A stretch of 64,000 bases of DNA from Tamlana crocina (GTDB lineage Bacteria; Bacteroidota; Bacteroidia; Flavobacteriales; Flavobacteriaceae). The notes under the pieces were generated by a model, which was given only the letters and a program-made list of their open reading frames with translations, was not told where the DNA came from and did not search any database. The stretch's first letter is position 1, and every line of letters starts with the position of its first letter. Below are positions 1 to 9,576 of this stretch, one piece after another. The stretch spans positions 3,603,501 to 3,667,500 of the forward strand of contig CP158972.1 of assembly GCA_040429635.1 (NCBI GenBank), in the 5' to 3' direction. Position numbers and translations under genes: made by a program.

Positions 1-431
1 AAGAATAAAAAAGCAGTAATTAAACTGAGCACGATCATAATGGCCAAATTGACCAACGACCGTTTTAGAGTATCAATATCGTTTATGGCTATAGAGAGCC
101 CAACACCCAAAATAGGTCCCATTAACGGCGAAATTAACATGGCACCAATAACCACAGCGGTAGAGTTGGCATTTAAGCCTATGGAAGCCACAAAAATAGA
201 ACAGACCAAAATCCAAGCTGTTGCGCCTTTAAAGGAAATATCGGCCTTTATAGCCTTTATAGTGGCATCTCTATCGGTATCGTCCCTAAAATCTAAAAGT
301 TCTTTTAAAAACTTACTAACGCTTGCCGCCAAACCTTGAGCCTCTTTTTTTATTTCTTCTTTAGACTGCTCAACGTTTACTTTCTTTTTCTCTTCTTCTT
401 CAGAGAAATTGAATTTGCTTTCTTCGCTCAT
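1..431 (-). CDS. DUF389 (TIGR00341-like) membrane protein, C-terminus outside window
   Basis: The ATG is at 431 and the frame stays open to the left window edge, giving the first 143 residues. A charged Glu/Lys-rich N-terminal tail (about 1-60) is followed by hydrophobic segments containing STAVVIGAMLISPLMGPILG, the hallmark of the DUF389 family of predicted multi-pass inner-membrane proteins. No biochemical function is established for the family. The gene begins three bases after the stop of the mannose-1-phosphate guanylyltransferase gene, so the two are probably co-transcribed. The family call is confident; the role is unknown. It is partial only because the window ends. Confidence 0.8.
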   Translation of the reverse strand, partial: MSEESKFNFSEEEEKKKVNVEQSKEEIKKEAQGLAASVSKFLKELLDFRDDTDRDATIKAIKADISFKGATAWILVCSIFVASIGLNANSTAVVIGAMLISPLMGPILGVGLSIAINDIDTLKRSLVNLAIMIVLSLITAFLF

Positions 432-434
432 ATT

Positions 435-1514
435 CTAGCCGTATTGCTCACCAAACTTGTCCTTTACTTTTTGGAGTGTTTGCTTAATATCTTGTTCTTT
501 GGACTTAGGAAAGATAAGCAAAACTTCGTCTTTATCAACAATAATATAATCCTGAATACCGTCAATTACCACAATTTTATCTTTTGGGGTGCTTATCATA
601 TTTCCGGTGGCATCTTCAACCAGTGTTCTAGCGTTAACCACCGCATTGCCGTTTTCACTTTTATCCAATTTATCATAAAGGCTTCCCCAAGTACCCAAAT
701 CGTTCCAATCGAAATCTGCAGCAATCACATACACATTGTTCGATTTTTCCATAATGGCATAATCTACCGAAATGTTTTCTGCTTTCGGGTAGTTTTCTTC
801 AATAAAAGCGGCTTCGGCTTCGGTATTATATGCTGAAATCCCCGCTTCAAAATGAGCATACAAACTGGGTTGATTACCTTTAAAAGCTTCAACCACACTT
901 TTTACGCTCCACATGAAAATGCCTGCATTCCACAGAAAATTCCCTTTGGCAATAAACTCCTTTGCGGTGTCGTAATCCGGTTTTTCCCTAAACTGGTTTA
1001 CCGATTTAATATCTTCGGAAGCCGATTTATCAAATTCAATATAACCATAACCTGTGTTCGGAAACGTGGGCTGAATGCCCAAGGTCATCAAAGCATCATT
1101 TTCCTGGCAAAAATCGAATGCCTGTTTTACGTTTTTCGAAAAGGCTTGTTCGTCTTCAATCCAATGGTCGCTGGGCGCCACAATCATTACTGCATCTGGG
1201 TTTTCCTTTTGAATTTTTAAGGAAGCGTACAAAATACAGGGCGCTGTGTTACGCATGGCAGGCTCTAAAACCACTTGTTTCTGGGTGACTTCGGGAAGTT
1301 GTTCCAACACCAAATCATTATAGCGCTCGTTGGTTAAAATATAAATATTTTCTTTGGGTATTAAATCTGCCAAGCGGTGGAATGTTTTCTGTATCAAAGT
1401 ATCGCCCGTGCCCAGCATATCGTGGAATTGTTTAGGAAAATCTTGCGTACTCACAGGCCAAAATCTCGACCCTACTCCTCCGGCCATTAATATGGCATAA
1501 TAGTTTTTGTTCAT
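435..1514 (-). CDS. manC: Mannose-1-phosphate guanylyltransferase
   Basis: Makes GDP-mannose from mannose-1-phosphate and GTP in the cytoplasm, the activated sugar for capsule, O-antigen or glycoprotein glycans. The nucleotide-binding signature GGVGSRFWP lies near residues 12-20, and the sugar-nucleotide motifs NTGYGYIEF and FREKPD follow. At 359 residues it has only the guanylyltransferase part and lacks the C-terminal phosphomannose isomerase domain of the bifunctional ManC/AlgA type. I chose the ATG at 1514 over an in-frame one at 1538 because the family normally starts a few residues before the AILMAGG strand. It lies between a SprT-like gene (59 bases upstream) and a DUF389 gene (3 bases downstream). 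Confidence 0.9.
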   Translation of the reverse strand: MNKNYYAILMAGGVGSRFWPVSTQDFPKQFHDMLGTGDTLIQKTFHRLADLIPKENIYILTNERYNDLVLEQLPEVTQKQVVLEPAMRNTAPCILYASLKIQKENPDAVMIVAPSDHWIEDEQAFSKNVKQAFDFCQENDALMTLGIQPTFPNTGYGYIEFDKSASEDIKSVNQFREKPDYDTAKEFIAKGNFLWNAGIFMWSVKSVVEAFKGNQPSLYAHFEAGISAYNTEAEAAFIEENYPKAENISVDYAIMEKSNNVYVIAADFDWNDLGTWGSLYDKLDKSENGNAVVNARTLVEDATGNMISTPKDKIVVIDGIQDYIIVDKDEVLLIFPKSKEQDIKQTLQKVKDKFGEQYG

Positions 1515-1573
1515 AAGTATTTTATTTATCTGAAACACACATCAGCTTTACGCCAATAATGCGTGCTTCATTA

Positions 1574-2167
1574 TTAAATGATTTCGACTTCGGCATTGGG
1601 GTTAAACAAGTACAACCTACCTGTTTTAACCTCAACACACTCAAAGCGCTTTACACGCTTGTTCCCTTTTTTAAACACCTTTCCGTTATAGAGTTTAAAC
1701 TCTTGCCCTAAAGGTACTTCAAAAACATACGATTTATCGTTAGGTTCGTCAAATTGCTTTAAGGCTAAGGCTAAAGGCACATCGGTGTCGCTCGATGCCC
1801 GCGGATTTTTAAAATGCTTTGCCAAAAGCGGTAATAATTCCAAAGGAAACACTTCCGGATTTAAAAACGGCAACATTAAATGCTGAAACGTTTTTTTCCA
1901 TTCAGCTCCATGTGGCTTTATAGACTTTCCGTAATTGTTATAAGCTTCAAAATGCGCTACTTCATGCACTAAAGTGATTAAAAAACGATATGGGTTAAGA
2001 TTTGAATTTATGGTTATTTGGTGCTTGCCATTGGGCAAACGCATATAGTCGCCATGCCTGGTTTTGCGTTCTTTCTTAATTTTAACCGATAAATGCTCAT
2101 GCTCCAATAAACCTAAAATTCTGGGCAACGCTTTTGGCGGAATGTAATTTTGAAGTCGTTCTTGCAT
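1574..2167 (-). CDS. SprT-like zinc metalloprotein
   Basis: A 197-residue protein of the SprT-like family. The zinc-binding motif HEVAH (H68, E69, H72) is followed by PHGAEW with H86 as the likely third ligand, as in SprT/Spartan domains. The C-terminal part (about 140-197) is a small beta-rich region with several Lys/Arg and no clear cysteine zinc ribbon. SprT-like proteins are putative proteases; the eukaryotic relative Spartan degrades DNA-protein crosslinks, but the bacterial substrate is not known. It is the first gene of a leftward group with manC and a DUF389 gene. Confidence 0.8.
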   Translation of the reverse strand: MQERLQNYIPPKALPRILGLLEHEHLSVKIKKERKTRHGDYMRLPNGKHQITINSNLNPYRFLITLVHEVAHFEAYNNYGKSIKPHGAEWKKTFQHLMLPFLNPEVFPLELLPLLAKHFKNPRASSDTDVPLALALKQFDEPNDKSYVFEVPLGQEFKLYNGKVFKKGNKRVKRFECVEVKTGRLYLFNPNAEVEII

Positions 2168-2377
2168 TACTGCTAAAATAAAAAGAATTTTCTTAAACCC
2201 ACTACAATAGAATACGCCTTAACAAATACTTTATTTTAATTGGCCCTGAAACTACCGCCGCAAAATTCTGTGTTGTGATTTCTTTCTTATCAGAAATAAT
2301 AATTTCCTTCAAACACAAATTTGATATTGTTGTAAAAAATGTTGAAATTCGTTTAAAGCATACGAAAAACCAAACCT

Positions 2378-3022
2378 ATGGAAATGACCCGAACGGTAGA
2401 GCAATATTTTGAAGCAGGCTGCGGAAGATGCTCTCTCGGCGGCACCCCAGACTGCAAAGTACACACATGGATTACGGAATTGGAACTGTTGAGAAAACTG
2501 GTTTTACAATGCGGACTCACCGAAGATTGCAAATGGGGCATGCCCACCTACACATACAACGAAAAAAATGTATTGATGCTTTGTGCTTTTAAAAACCATT
2601 GTGCTGTTAGTTTCTTTAAAGGCGCTTTATTACGCGATGAGAAAAACATTCTGGAAAAGCCGGGAGAAAACTCGCAAGCTGCCCGCTTAATTAAGTTTAC
2701 CGACACCGATAAAATCAAATCTCTGGAAAGCCACATCAAAGCCTACATTTTTGAAGCCATCGAAGCCGAAAAAGCAGGCTTGAAAATTGAATTCAAACAG
2801 AATCCCGAACCGCTACCCGAGGAACTGGAACAAAAATTTGAAGATGACCCAACGTTAAAATCTGCATTTGAATCCTTAACGCCCGGACGACAACGCGGTT
2901 ACGTTCTTTACTTTTCAGCACCTAAACAATCTAAAACCCGAATTTCCCGAATTGAAAAATGTACGGGTAAAATTTTAAACGGCGAGGGTTTGCATGATAA
3001 ATATCAGGGAAGGAAGAAGTGA
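2378..3022 (+). CDS. YdeI/OmdA-family protein with DUF1801-like N-terminus
   Basis: A 214-residue cytoplasmic protein. The central part has the DUF1801-type pattern (CKWGMPTYTYNEKNVLMLCA, then a FFKG segment), and the C-terminal part has LTPGRQRGYVLYFSAPKQ, typical of the YdeI 'bacteriocin-protection' family. YdeI-like proteins are linked to stress or antimicrobial-peptide resistance in a few bacteria, but the molecular action is unknown. The N-terminal segment carries an unusual cysteine cluster, CGRCSLGGTPDC (residues 15-26), absent from minimal family members as far as I recall. The gene stands alone, divergent from the SprT-like gene and convergent with the OmpA-like gene. Confidence 0.75.
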   Translation: MEMTRTVEQYFEAGCGRCSLGGTPDCKVHTWITELELLRKLVLQCGLTEDCKWGMPTYTYNEKNVLMLCAFKNHCAVSFFKGALLRDEKNILEKPGENSQAARLIKFTDTDKIKSLESHIKAYIFEAIEAEKAGLKIEFKQNPEPLPEELEQKFEDDPTLKSAFESLTPGRQRGYVLYFSAPKQSKTRISRIEKCTGKILNGEGLHDKYQGRKK

Positions 3023-3052
3023 CCTCAATTTGACAGCAAAACTCAACGATTT

Positions 3053-5071
3053 CTAGTATTCAATAATTTCAAATTCGCTACGCCTGTTTAATTGGTGTTC
3101 TTCATCTGTACAGTTTAACATTGGGCACGGCACAATAGGCTCCAACTCTCCAAAACCTTCAAACTTTATACGACGCGCGTTTATAAAACCTTCTAAAGCC
3201 AAATAATTTCTGGTGGACTCTGCACGTCTTTCCGATAATAGTTGATTGTAGCGCACAGTGCCTCGGCTATCGGTATGGGCACTTATTTTTAAATGGACAT
3301 CTGGGTATCGCTCTAATTTGGCGGCCAGTTCGTCCAATATTTTTTTAGAATCGGCCCTAATATTCCACATGTCAAAATCGAAGTAAATGGGCTCTAACTG
3401 AAAAAACAGTTTGCCGTCTTTTTCTATTACGGGAGGCCCATCGGCATCAGTCAACAAAGCAAAACGTTTTGGGTCTTCTTTTTCCATTTGTTCATCAATC
3501 TGCTTTTCAGCAATAATAGCTTCCACGGGATTGACTATAACGGGCGGTTCTTGTTTTAGATACAATACGTGTTTTTGGTCCTGAGCCTCTATAACCTGTA
3601 GATTTTCCTGTTTACTATAATAGCCTTCAGCCGTTGCTTTTAAAATATAATGACCCGCCAACAAATTCTTATTGAAAGTGGCCAAAGTATCTAAACTATT
3701 AGTGTACAATTGCTTCCCGTGTTTGTCTAGCAACTCTACATTTGCGTTTGCTACAAAGGCTTTGGTGGCAACATCGCGAATTTCGAATGTGTTGATGTAT
3801 TCTCTTATGAAAATTTCTCCTTTTTGAATGAACTGAAAAATATCGTCGCTTCTCCGATTTCGATTTGATGAAAAGAAACCTTCTGTTTCACTGTAATAAT
3901 TCAGATTAAAATCGTCATACCTTGAGTTGATGGGAACCCCTAGATTTATAGGTTTCGTAAAATCATTTTCAACAAATTCGGAAACAAAATTATCTAACAT
4001 GCCCAAGCCTAAATGTCCGTTTGAAGCAAAAAATAAGTGGCCTTCTGAGGATATAAAAGGAAAGTGCTCTCGATTTTTTGTATTGATGGTTGCCCCTAAA
4101 TTAACGGGATCGCCCAGATGCTCTCCTTTAATTTCTACATAATAAATATCGAAACTTCCAAAACCTCCTGGTCTATTTGATGAAAAGTACAACCTTTTGC
4201 CATCGGGACTTAACGCAGGATGCTGATAAGAATAGCCATTCTCATTAAAAAACAGTTTTTCTGGTTTGCTCCATACGCCATTTTCTTTGGTAGATTTATA
4301 AATATGGATATTGTTGCTACCTTCATCATTAAACTGCTTTTTACCCTCAACCAAGTTACTCCTGGAAATATACATGGTATTACCGTCGCTAGTGAAACAA
4401 AAATTTCCCTCATGAAACTTGGAGTTTATATTTTCATTTAGAGGTCTAACCTCACTTAGTGCCACATTTTTGTCATCAACCCGAACAGCATAAATATCCA
4501 AAAAAGGCTGGTGGGTCCATTTATAGGTTTTTTCAAAAATCTTATTGGTATTTCTATCGGATGTAAAGTATATGGAATCCCCCAATTTAATAGCTCCAAA
4601 ATCTGAAGCTTCAGAATTAAAGTGTACTTTCTTAACCGTATAATCTGGTGTTTTCAGTTTAAAATCTTCAACTTCCTTAATCGCTTCTTCTATATTTAAA
4701 GTGTTGCCCAAATTCTTATAATGCAACTCCAAATAGCTTAGCCCCGTTTCATAATCCCCTAAAGCAGATAACAGGTGGTACAATTTAAAATTGAAATGGT
4801 TGGCATAAGTTTTATCCTTTTCAGGAAAACGTCCTTTTGTCAGTAGTTTTAAATATCTTAAAGCTTCTCTATACTGAAACGTGTTGTAATAGGATATTGA
4901 AAGCTGCTCTAATTGATGTTTATTGGGCACTTTTTTAATTTCATCTTCATAATACTTGGCGGCATTTATATAATCGCCTTTTTCAAAAAACCTATCGGCC
5001 CGCGTTTTTTGTGCAACCCCCAGTTGTATTGCAGCAACAGCCATTATAAAAAATGTAATATTTTTAATCAT
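3053..5071 (-). CDS. OmpA-family protein with TPR, PD40 propeller and peptidoglycan-binding domain
   Basis: A 672-residue secreted protein. From the ATG at 5071 it starts with the signal peptide MIKNITFFIMAVAAIQLGVAQ. An N-terminal TPR-like region (about 20-130) is followed by WD40/PD40-like propeller repeats (for example LSPDGKRLYFSSNRPGGFGS), a carboxypeptidase-regulatory-like beta domain, and an OmpA C-terminal domain with YFDFD and SAHTDSRG, which binds peptidoglycan. Proteins of this build are usually encoded next to a PorP/SprF barrel and a gliding-type secreted protein in Flavobacteriia, as here: the SprF-like stop is one base upstream. An in-frame ATG at 5122 would bury the signal peptide and overlap the upstream gene, so I rejected it. 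Likely role: anchoring the surface complex to the cell wall. Confidence 0.88.
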   Translation of the reverse strand: MIKNITFFIMAVAAIQLGVAQKTRADRFFEKGDYINAAKYYEDEIKKVPNKHQLEQLSISYYNTFQYREALRYLKLLTKGRFPEKDKTYANHFNFKLYHLLSALGDYETGLSYLELHYKNLGNTLNIEEAIKEVEDFKLKTPDYTVKKVHFNSEASDFGAIKLGDSIYFTSDRNTNKIFEKTYKWTHQPFLDIYAVRVDDKNVALSEVRPLNENINSKFHEGNFCFTSDGNTMYISRSNLVEGKKQFNDEGSNNIHIYKSTKENGVWSKPEKLFFNENGYSYQHPALSPDGKRLYFSSNRPGGFGSFDIYYVEIKGEHLGDPVNLGATINTKNREHFPFISSEGHLFFASNGHLGLGMLDNFVSEFVENDFTKPINLGVPINSRYDDFNLNYYSETEGFFSSNRNRRSDDIFQFIQKGEIFIREYINTFEIRDVATKAFVANANVELLDKHGKQLYTNSLDTLATFNKNLLAGHYILKATAEGYYSKQENLQVIEAQDQKHVLYLKQEPPVIVNPVEAIIAEKQIDEQMEKEDPKRFALLTDADGPPVIEKDGKLFFQLEPIYFDFDMWNIRADSKKILDELAAKLERYPDVHLKISAHTDSRGTVRYNQLLSERRAESTRNYLALEGFINARRIKFEGFGELEPIVPCPMLNCTDEEHQLNRRSEFEIIEY

Positions 5072-5072
5072 A

Positions 5073-5984
5073 TTAATAGAATCTTGGCGATGAATATGTT
5101 TTACTAAGCCCCAACACATCAAAGCGGTAAAGCAATATGATTTCGTGACTCCCGTTATTGAAGGTTTTTAGTTTACTGGTATTAAAATCGTAAGCATAGC
5201 CCAATTTTAAACTGGGTGTAATGTAAATAGATGCTAAAGCAGCAATAGCGTCCTGATATCGGTAAGACAGCCCCAATTCAAATCTATCTTGATACAGAAC
5301 GTTTGTTGCCACATCGAACGACAAAGGAGCTCCACCAACATATTTTACAACAGTAGATGGTTTTAACTTTAAATCCGATCCTAAATCAAAAACATAGCCC
5401 CCAATTAAAAACACGTGTATGTTATCGTTATAAACGGTTTCGTCGTCAATACTTAAATCGCTTGGTATTAAATTGGGAGATGACATTCCCGCATAAAAAT
5501 TATTGCCAAACAAAAAGGCTCCGGTGCCGATATTAAGAACTGTTTTACTGGTATTACCAGAAACAGGGTCGGAAATAACATTACTACCAATAGCACTAAA
5601 ATTTAAATGATCGATACCTGTTTTCAATCCAAAGGAGAGGTTTAAATCCGCTTTCAGTTTTATTTTATAAGCGAAATCTACATTAAAAACATTCTCACTT
5701 ATATTTATTTTACCTCCAATATTATCGTTTAAGTAGTTAACACTTAATTCCATGTTACTATTTAAAGGCAAGTTCGCGAAAACATTTGCCGTTTTTGGCG
5801 CACCTTCTATGCCTACCCATTGCGTTCTGTACAAGCTTCCTACTTCAATAATATGGGGACTGTTTATCATATAAGCTGGGTTAACCATACTCATATTGTA
5901 CATATATTGCGAGTAATGCGCTTCCTGTTGTGCATAAGCAGACCAACCGCATAAAACCATTACTATAAATACTTTAATTTTCAT
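5073..5984 (-). CDS. PorP/SprF family type IX secretion outer-membrane protein
   Basis: A 303-residue outer-membrane beta-barrel protein. The signal peptide (MKIKVFIVMVLCGWSAYAQ) is followed at once by the family hallmark HYSQYMYNMSMVNPAYM. In Flavobacterium, SprF is needed for export or surface attachment of the partner adhesin SprB, and PorP is a type IX secretion component. Repeated alternating beta strands ending in an aromatic-containing strand fit a barrel. The gene lies between its presumed cargo (10 bases upstream) and the OmpA-like protein (1 base downstream). I preferred the ATG at 5984 over 6002, which would overlap the cargo gene and lengthen the signal peptide n-region. Confidence 0.9.
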   Translation of the reverse strand: MKIKVFIVMVLCGWSAYAQQEAHYSQYMYNMSMVNPAYMINSPHIIEVGSLYRTQWVGIEGAPKTANVFANLPLNSNMELSVNYLNDNIGGKINISENVFNVDFAYKIKLKADLNLSFGLKTGIDHLNFSAIGSNVISDPVSGNTSKTVLNIGTGAFLFGNNFYAGMSSPNLIPSDLSIDDETVYNDNIHVFLIGGYVFDLGSDLKLKPSTVVKYVGGAPLSFDVATNVLYQDRFELGLSYRYQDAIAALASIYITPSLKLGYAYDFNTSKLKTFNNGSHEIILLYRFDVLGLSKTYSSPRFY

Positions 5985-5994
5985 GCCTATACTG

Positions 5995-8748
5995 TTATTC
6001 ACTGCTTAAATAAAAATTGCCTTGAAAAGGCTTGGTCTGTCCGTCTTTGGGATCAAACACATAAAAATAAACGCCCGAAGGCAATTGATTTCCCATAGTT
6101 AACGGCACGTTAGACTTCCCGTTAAACAACGGTGTGCTTTCATTTCCTCGATACACAACCGAGCCGTATCTGTTTATTATTTCAATACTAAAATTGGGAT
6201 AAGTTACAGGCAAACTGCACAAATCAAAAACATCATTTTGTCCGTCTCCATTGGGTGAAATGCCATCTTTTAAACAAGGGGCACATTGGCTATGACCTAC
6301 TGGAAGAATACTAACTTTTACGGGTACTTTTGATGATTCGCATCCATTGGAATCTAAGGCTGACACAAAGTAATCAACTTCATTTTGCAAAGCCGTACTT
6401 AATGGAAGCGGCTCTGTTGAAGACACCGAATCGTACCAATTAAAGCTAATGCCATTTGTAGCCACTAAATCGTTTACCGTAGGCCCTTCAGAGGCACAAA
6501 ACTGTTGATTTTCTACCTCAGGAGGCTCTACTTCGGCTACAATTAATGTTATTAAAGCTGTTGACAAATTACATGAGGCATGGCCTTGTATTTCGTACTG
6601 AAAACTATATCGGCCTGATGATAATTGAGAGACATCCAATAAATTTCCAGTTAAAAAGCCTGTTGCACTTAAGTCGTTAAACGTTCCGCCTGTATCGGCC
6701 GAAGCATCCAAATAATCCACCAAATTAAGAACCCCATCCGATTTACAAGCATTAAAAACACCCGAACTCCCGGCATTCGGACTTTGATAACTGGTAACCG
6801 TAACCGTGGCCGAACTCCCAGAACACATTACAACTCCAGCTGTATTTACATTATCGGGCACCGTATAAGTGTAGGCACCGCCACTAAATGTCGAGGGATC
6901 AAAAACCACATTAGGGTCTGATGACACAAAACCGTTTGGTCCCGACCATGTTCCGTTTTGGTTCGGATTTCCATTGAGGGCTTCCAATAAACTAAACGGG
7001 GAGTTATTGCTACAAACATCAATAGTGTTGTTAGCTCCCGCTTGGTAGCTTTCAATAACGGTAAAAGACAGCTGGGCGGAATCCACACAACCATTTTCGG
7101 TGGTGGTTTCATAAATATAATCGAAAGTCTGGTTATGGTTAATATTTGGCAACGAAACCGGATTGGTAATAACAGTGCCACTGTTTAAGTCGCGCCAAAC
7201 TCCCATATCGCCTTTATAAATTGGGCCATTGTCGGCAGTAGTATTTAATAAACTAAATAAATCCAATGGAGACTGAACAACCGGGTCTGTTTCACAAAAC
7301 TCTAAACCTATGGTATCGTCTCCTGCATAATTATTAGGTTGTACAATCAGGGTAACGTTTGCCGAATAGCCGCTGCACGCACTTTCTGCACACACATATT
7401 CCGGGGCCACCGTGTATCTGAACACATAAGTTCCGGCATCGGCATTAGTTAAGTTTGAAGTATTAATAGTACCCATGGCGGTATAATGGTCATCAGCCGA
7501 AGACAGTTCGCATAAGCTACCTGTATTACTTACTAAGCCCAAAGAAGACGGGCCAGAAATTAACTGCCAATTGGTACATTCGCTATTAGGATAATCGTAC
7601 AGTACGCCATTTTCTGTGCTGAATACCAGTTGGTCGTACAAATTAATTTGATTGGGTTGTGTACCATCAGCACAAACTTCCAGAGCCTGATTTTGGCTAA
7701 AAGCCTTTATAGGCTCGGAAAAGGTGAATGTTATCGAGGTTACTTTATCGCCACAATCAAACAAGGACGATCTGGCTTCTACTGTGTATTCATAAGTAAA
7801 GGTTTCACACGAAAATTGTGGATTAGAGGCTTTTAAATTATCATAAACCTCCCTGATATTTATTGAAGAATCTGACGGTCCTGAAATTTGCCCCGTTGGG
7901 TCTGTTCTGCTTGACCAAAGCCCTTCCACGTCTTCATCTTGTAAAAACCTATCGTCTCTTAAATCAATATCGTCGTCCCAAACTCCGGACAATATATCGG
8001 CTTCACAAATTTGGAAGCTAGAACCCGTTCCAGCAGATACGTCTCTGATTACTTCCACCTTGAACCTTGAAACTTTTTGTGGGCTACATGGTGCAATTCC
8101 AGGAACGGTATAAGTAAACTCAAAAACATCAAATTCTATTAAATCGCCATAAGGCTCGTATGGGATTTCTGCTCTAAATTTTCCATCCTGAGACAGTCCT
8201 TTAAAATTTGATGGATCCCCCATATTACCAACAAAGGCCCATACTCCATTTTTATGCGGAGAGGGCTGCGACTCAAAAACCTGAAATAAATCGAAGCTAG
8301 ATAATGTGGCTTCACAAATAGTCACATTAGCATCGTTAGGCCCCTGTGGCGGCAATGGCTTACCTTCAAACTGACCTAAAATCACGTTCACAGTAGCAAT
8401 AATACCATTTGGACAAGATGAATTTGAATCTATTAATTGAAATTGATAATCATTTATAGCTTCCGAAGCATTATCTAAATCCCACAAGTACAAATTACCG
8501 GTAGCTTCATCGATTGCAAAATTATAATCTGGATCAAACCAAGTTCCGGTACTTGTGTTGTAAGAGTTACCGCTAAGGTTGTTAAATTCGGTATACAGAT
8601 TTATAATACCATCTGGATTTCCATCGGCATTGTTATCTACTGTTGTCATGTCGCAAATTGTAATCGTTTCCGATTCATTGCACTGAGCCTCAACAAAAAA
8701 ACACTGAAACAGAAAAAAGGACAGAATTACGAAAGAAAATTTCTTCAA
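5995..8748 (-). CDS. Large secreted protein with gliding motility-associated (CHU_C, type B) C-terminal domain
   Basis: A 917-residue extracellular protein. A hydrophobic signal sequence (MKKFSFVILSFFLFQCFFVEAQ) is followed by many cysteine-containing Ig-like/PKD-like modules of about 80-100 residues with motifs such as 'GTWSGP' and 'FTYTVPG'. The last about 90 residues, from ISPNGDGQNDVF to GVYFYVFDP, form the type B C-terminal domain that targets proteins to type IX secretion. The start codon appears to be TTG at 8748: no in-frame ATG precedes a usable signal peptide. It heads a three-gene operon with a SprF-like and an OmpA-like gene, matching the sprB-sprF logic. It is shorter than SprB and its binding target is unknown. 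Confidence 0.85.
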   Translation of the reverse strand: MKKFSFVILSFFLFQCFFVEAQCNESETITICDMTTVDNNADGNPDGIINLYTEFNNLSGNSYNTSTGTWFDPDYNFAIDEATGNLYLWDLDNASEAINDYQFQLIDSNSSCPNGIIATVNVILGQFEGKPLPPQGPNDANVTICEATLSSFDLFQVFESQPSPHKNGVWAFVGNMGDPSNFKGLSQDGKFRAEIPYEPYGDLIEFDVFEFTYTVPGIAPCSPQKVSRFKVEVIRDVSAGTGSSFQICEADILSGVWDDDIDLRDDRFLQDEDVEGLWSSRTDPTGQISGPSDSSINIREVYDNLKASNPQFSCETFTYEYTVEARSSLFDCGDKVTSITFTFSEPIKAFSQNQALEVCADGTQPNQINLYDQLVFSTENGVLYDYPNSECTNWQLISGPSSLGLVSNTGSLCELSSADDHYTAMGTINTSNLTNADAGTYVFRYTVAPEYVCAESACSGYSANVTLIVQPNNYAGDDTIGLEFCETDPVVQSPLDLFSLLNTTADNGPIYKGDMGVWRDLNSGTVITNPVSLPNINHNQTFDYIYETTTENGCVDSAQLSFTVIESYQAGANNTIDVCSNNSPFSLLEALNGNPNQNGTWSGPNGFVSSDPNVVFDPSTFSGGAYTYTVPDNVNTAGVVMCSGSSATVTVTSYQSPNAGSSGVFNACKSDGVLNLVDYLDASADTGGTFNDLSATGFLTGNLLDVSQLSSGRYSFQYEIQGHASCNLSTALITLIVAEVEPPEVENQQFCASEGPTVNDLVATNGISFNWYDSVSSTEPLPLSTALQNEVDYFVSALDSNGCESSKVPVKVSILPVGHSQCAPCLKDGISPNGDGQNDVFDLCSLPVTYPNFSIEIINRYGSVVYRGNESTPLFNGKSNVPLTMGNQLPSGVYFYVFDPKDGQTKPFQGNFYLSSE

Positions 8749-8892
8749 TGTGTTGTACGATTATTTTTTTACAAGATTAATTCTTACATATAAGAAAAAC
8801 TATTTTTCTATTGATTTTTTGACCAACAATTGTTTTTCGGGGTGTACTGACCGTATATTTTACATTAAACATACAATTGTACTCTATAAAGA

Positions 8893-9576
8893 TTAAGGCG
8901 TAGAATTAGAAACCTGCAACAATTTACCGTTGTAATATTTTTGTCCCGTTAGTGAGAAATTAAAGATATATTCTGCCATTTCTTGGGCAGTGGTTGGTGC
9001 TTGGTAGCCCGGAAAGGCTTCCTCGAGCATTTCGGTCTGTACCGCGCCCAAAGCCAATACATTAAATGATATTCCTGATTCCTTATATTCCTCGGCCAAT
9101 AATTCGGTTAAAGTGATTACCGCGGCTTTACTGGAACTGTAGGCGGCCAAGCCCGGAAACTTCATACTGCCCTGAACCCCTCCCATAGAACTAATGGTTA
9201 CCACATGGCTATCTTCTTTCATAAAAGGTAGTACCACACGGGTTAATTCGGCAACCCCGTAAACGTTGGTTTTGTAAACGGCCTCAAAATCTTGCATGCT
9301 TATTTCTGAAAACGGTTTATTAACCAACATTCCCGCGTTATTTATCAATACATCAACTTGTTGCCAATTTTCTTTTATAAACTTTTCAACTTTTGAATAG
9401 TCTTTTGCATCCGCCAAATCAAAGGAAAAACAAGTGGTGTTTTTCAAACCCAAATCAAGAATGGGCTTATCATTTCTGGAAAGCGCCAAAACCTGATGAC
9501 CAGCATCAGAAAATAATTTTACCAACTCAAACCCAATACCTCTGCTTGTTCCTGTTATAATGATGTTTTTACTCAT
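8893..9576 (-). CDS. Short-chain dehydrogenase/reductase (SDR)
   Basis: A 227-residue classical SDR. The cofactor motif TGTSRGIG is at 8-15, the NNAG motif at 79-82, the catalytic Ser near 129-130, and the catalytic YxxxK is Y146/K150 (AAYSSSK). The substrate cannot be read from sequence. Its start overlaps the end of the M28 peptidase gene by 8 bases, so translation is probably coupled. There is no signal peptide, so it is cytoplasmic. Confidence 0.88.
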   Translation of the reverse strand: MSKNIIITGTSRGIGFELVKLFSDAGHQVLALSRNDKPILDLGLKNTTCFSFDLADAKDYSKVEKFIKENWQQVDVLINNAGMLVNKPFSEISMQDFEAVYKTNVYGVAELTRVVLPFMKEDSHVVTISSMGGVQGSMKFPGLAAYSSSKAAVITLTELLAEEYKESGISFNVLALGAVQTEMLEEAFPGYQAPTTAQEMAEYIFNFSLTGQKYYNGKLLQVSNSTP

